From Colwellia hornerae (GTDB lineage Bacteria; Pseudomonadota; Gammaproteobacteria; Enterobacterales; Alteromonadaceae): DNA of 64,000 nucleotides. Within the stretch, counting starts at the first letter, position 1; every line of letters begins with the position of its first letter. The notes below the pieces were generated by a model. That model was not told the DNA's origin. It did not search any database and was given only the letters and a program-made list of their open reading frames with translations. The translations under genes were made by a program, and so were the position numbers. Positions 63,930 to 64,000 of the stretch are shown in pieces. The stretch spans positions 160,163 through 224,162 of the forward strand of contig NZ_VOLR01000004.1 of assembly GCF_007954355.1 (NCBI RefSeq), in the 5' to 3' direction.

Positions 63930-64000
63930 TTGAGCACTTCAGCATTCTCGGATATTGCCGCTCTCGCCTACTGGGTAAAACGAATTGCTTGGCTGACTTT
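63930..64000 (+). CDS. Possible start of a gene cut off by the window end
   Basis: From a TTG at 63930, with AGGA ten bases upstream, 23 codons read open to the window edge (MSTSAFSDIAALAYWVKRIA...). The upstream terminator and the ribosome site favour a plus-strand gene here, but the stretch is too short to identify or to be sure of. Confidence 0.3.
   Translation, partial: MSTSAFSDIAALAYWVKRIAWLT

Noticed and set aside
1..64000. tRNA, rRNA, insertion sequences, prophage genes, replication origin
   Set aside because: No transposase, integrase, capsid or replication gene is seen among the recognisable proteins, and no tRNA or rRNA sequence was noticed. A covariance search with tRNAscan would be decisive.

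Overview
This is an AT-rich chromosomal window from a marine gammaproteobacterium, most likely of the Alteromonadales close to Colwellia. That placement is an inference from protein style and gene order: suhB / trmJ-cysE-iscR-isc, aroC-prmB / smrB / sixA, fadIJ beside a MoxR/Bat cluster, and comEC-msbA-lpxK-ycaR-kdsB. No rRNA, tRNA, CRISPR array, insertion sequence or prophage was seen; the window is mostly core genome with a few accessory islands.

Layout. 1-1278: 3' truncated GAF/GGDEF diguanylate cyclase. 1.5-9.0 kb (minus): iron-sulphur cluster operon iscR-iscS-iscU-iscA-hscB-hscA-fdx, preceded by cysE and trmJ and ended by a strong terminator; two abutting IscR-type operators lie in the iscR promoter. 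9.3-10.1 kb: suhB, with two metal-ligand positions changed. 10.3-13.1 and 18.0-20.8 kb: two M16 metallopeptidases flanking an MFS transporter, aroC-prmB, smrB and sixA. 21.1-25.7 kb: a 1542-residue propeller/PAS/GGDEF/EAL sensor. 25.8-26.5 kb: a small-peptide locus with a sigma-54-like promoter, a gene for a peptide ending in four exact copies of GKSHGKVRI, a second 33-residue ORF, and a convergent small membrane protein. This is the best candidate for something undescribed.

26.7-30.2 kb (minus): fadI-fadJ beta-oxidation operon with a FadR-like palindrome in its promoter region. 30.5-38.9 kb (plus): a tightly coupled cluster of MoxR ATPase, DUF58, DUF4381, two VWA proteins (the second with TPR repeats), BatD, then an ECF sigma factor and its DUF3379 partner. 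38.9-39.3 kb: terminators around a 60-bp tandem intergenic repeat. 39.3-53.6 kb: putP, an EAL-HDOD protein with a degenerate active site, yggN-like DUF2884, zapE, a cold-shock protein with a long leader, a SpoU methyltransferase, a short signal peptidase I, an exported cyclophilin with a GlyGly-CTERM-like tail, arfB, hpf, an acyltransferase, an unrecognised lipoprotein, and an M18 aminopeptidase carrying a signal peptide. 54.1-56.8 kb: lipoprotein M1 aminopeptidase. 56.9-63.3 kb (minus): comEC-msbA-lpxK-ycaR-kdsB, for DNA uptake and lipid A/LPS export and synthesis. 63.3-63.9 kb: DUF2062 protein, then the possible start of another gene.

Themes: iron-sulphur assembly coupled to cysteine supply; a set of four predicted extracytoplasmic or peptide-degrading metallopeptidases (two M16, M18, M1), suiting a peptide-scavenging heterotroph; three c-di-GMP-related proteins; and several ribosome-care factors (SmrB, ArfB, HPF, PrmB, TrmJ).
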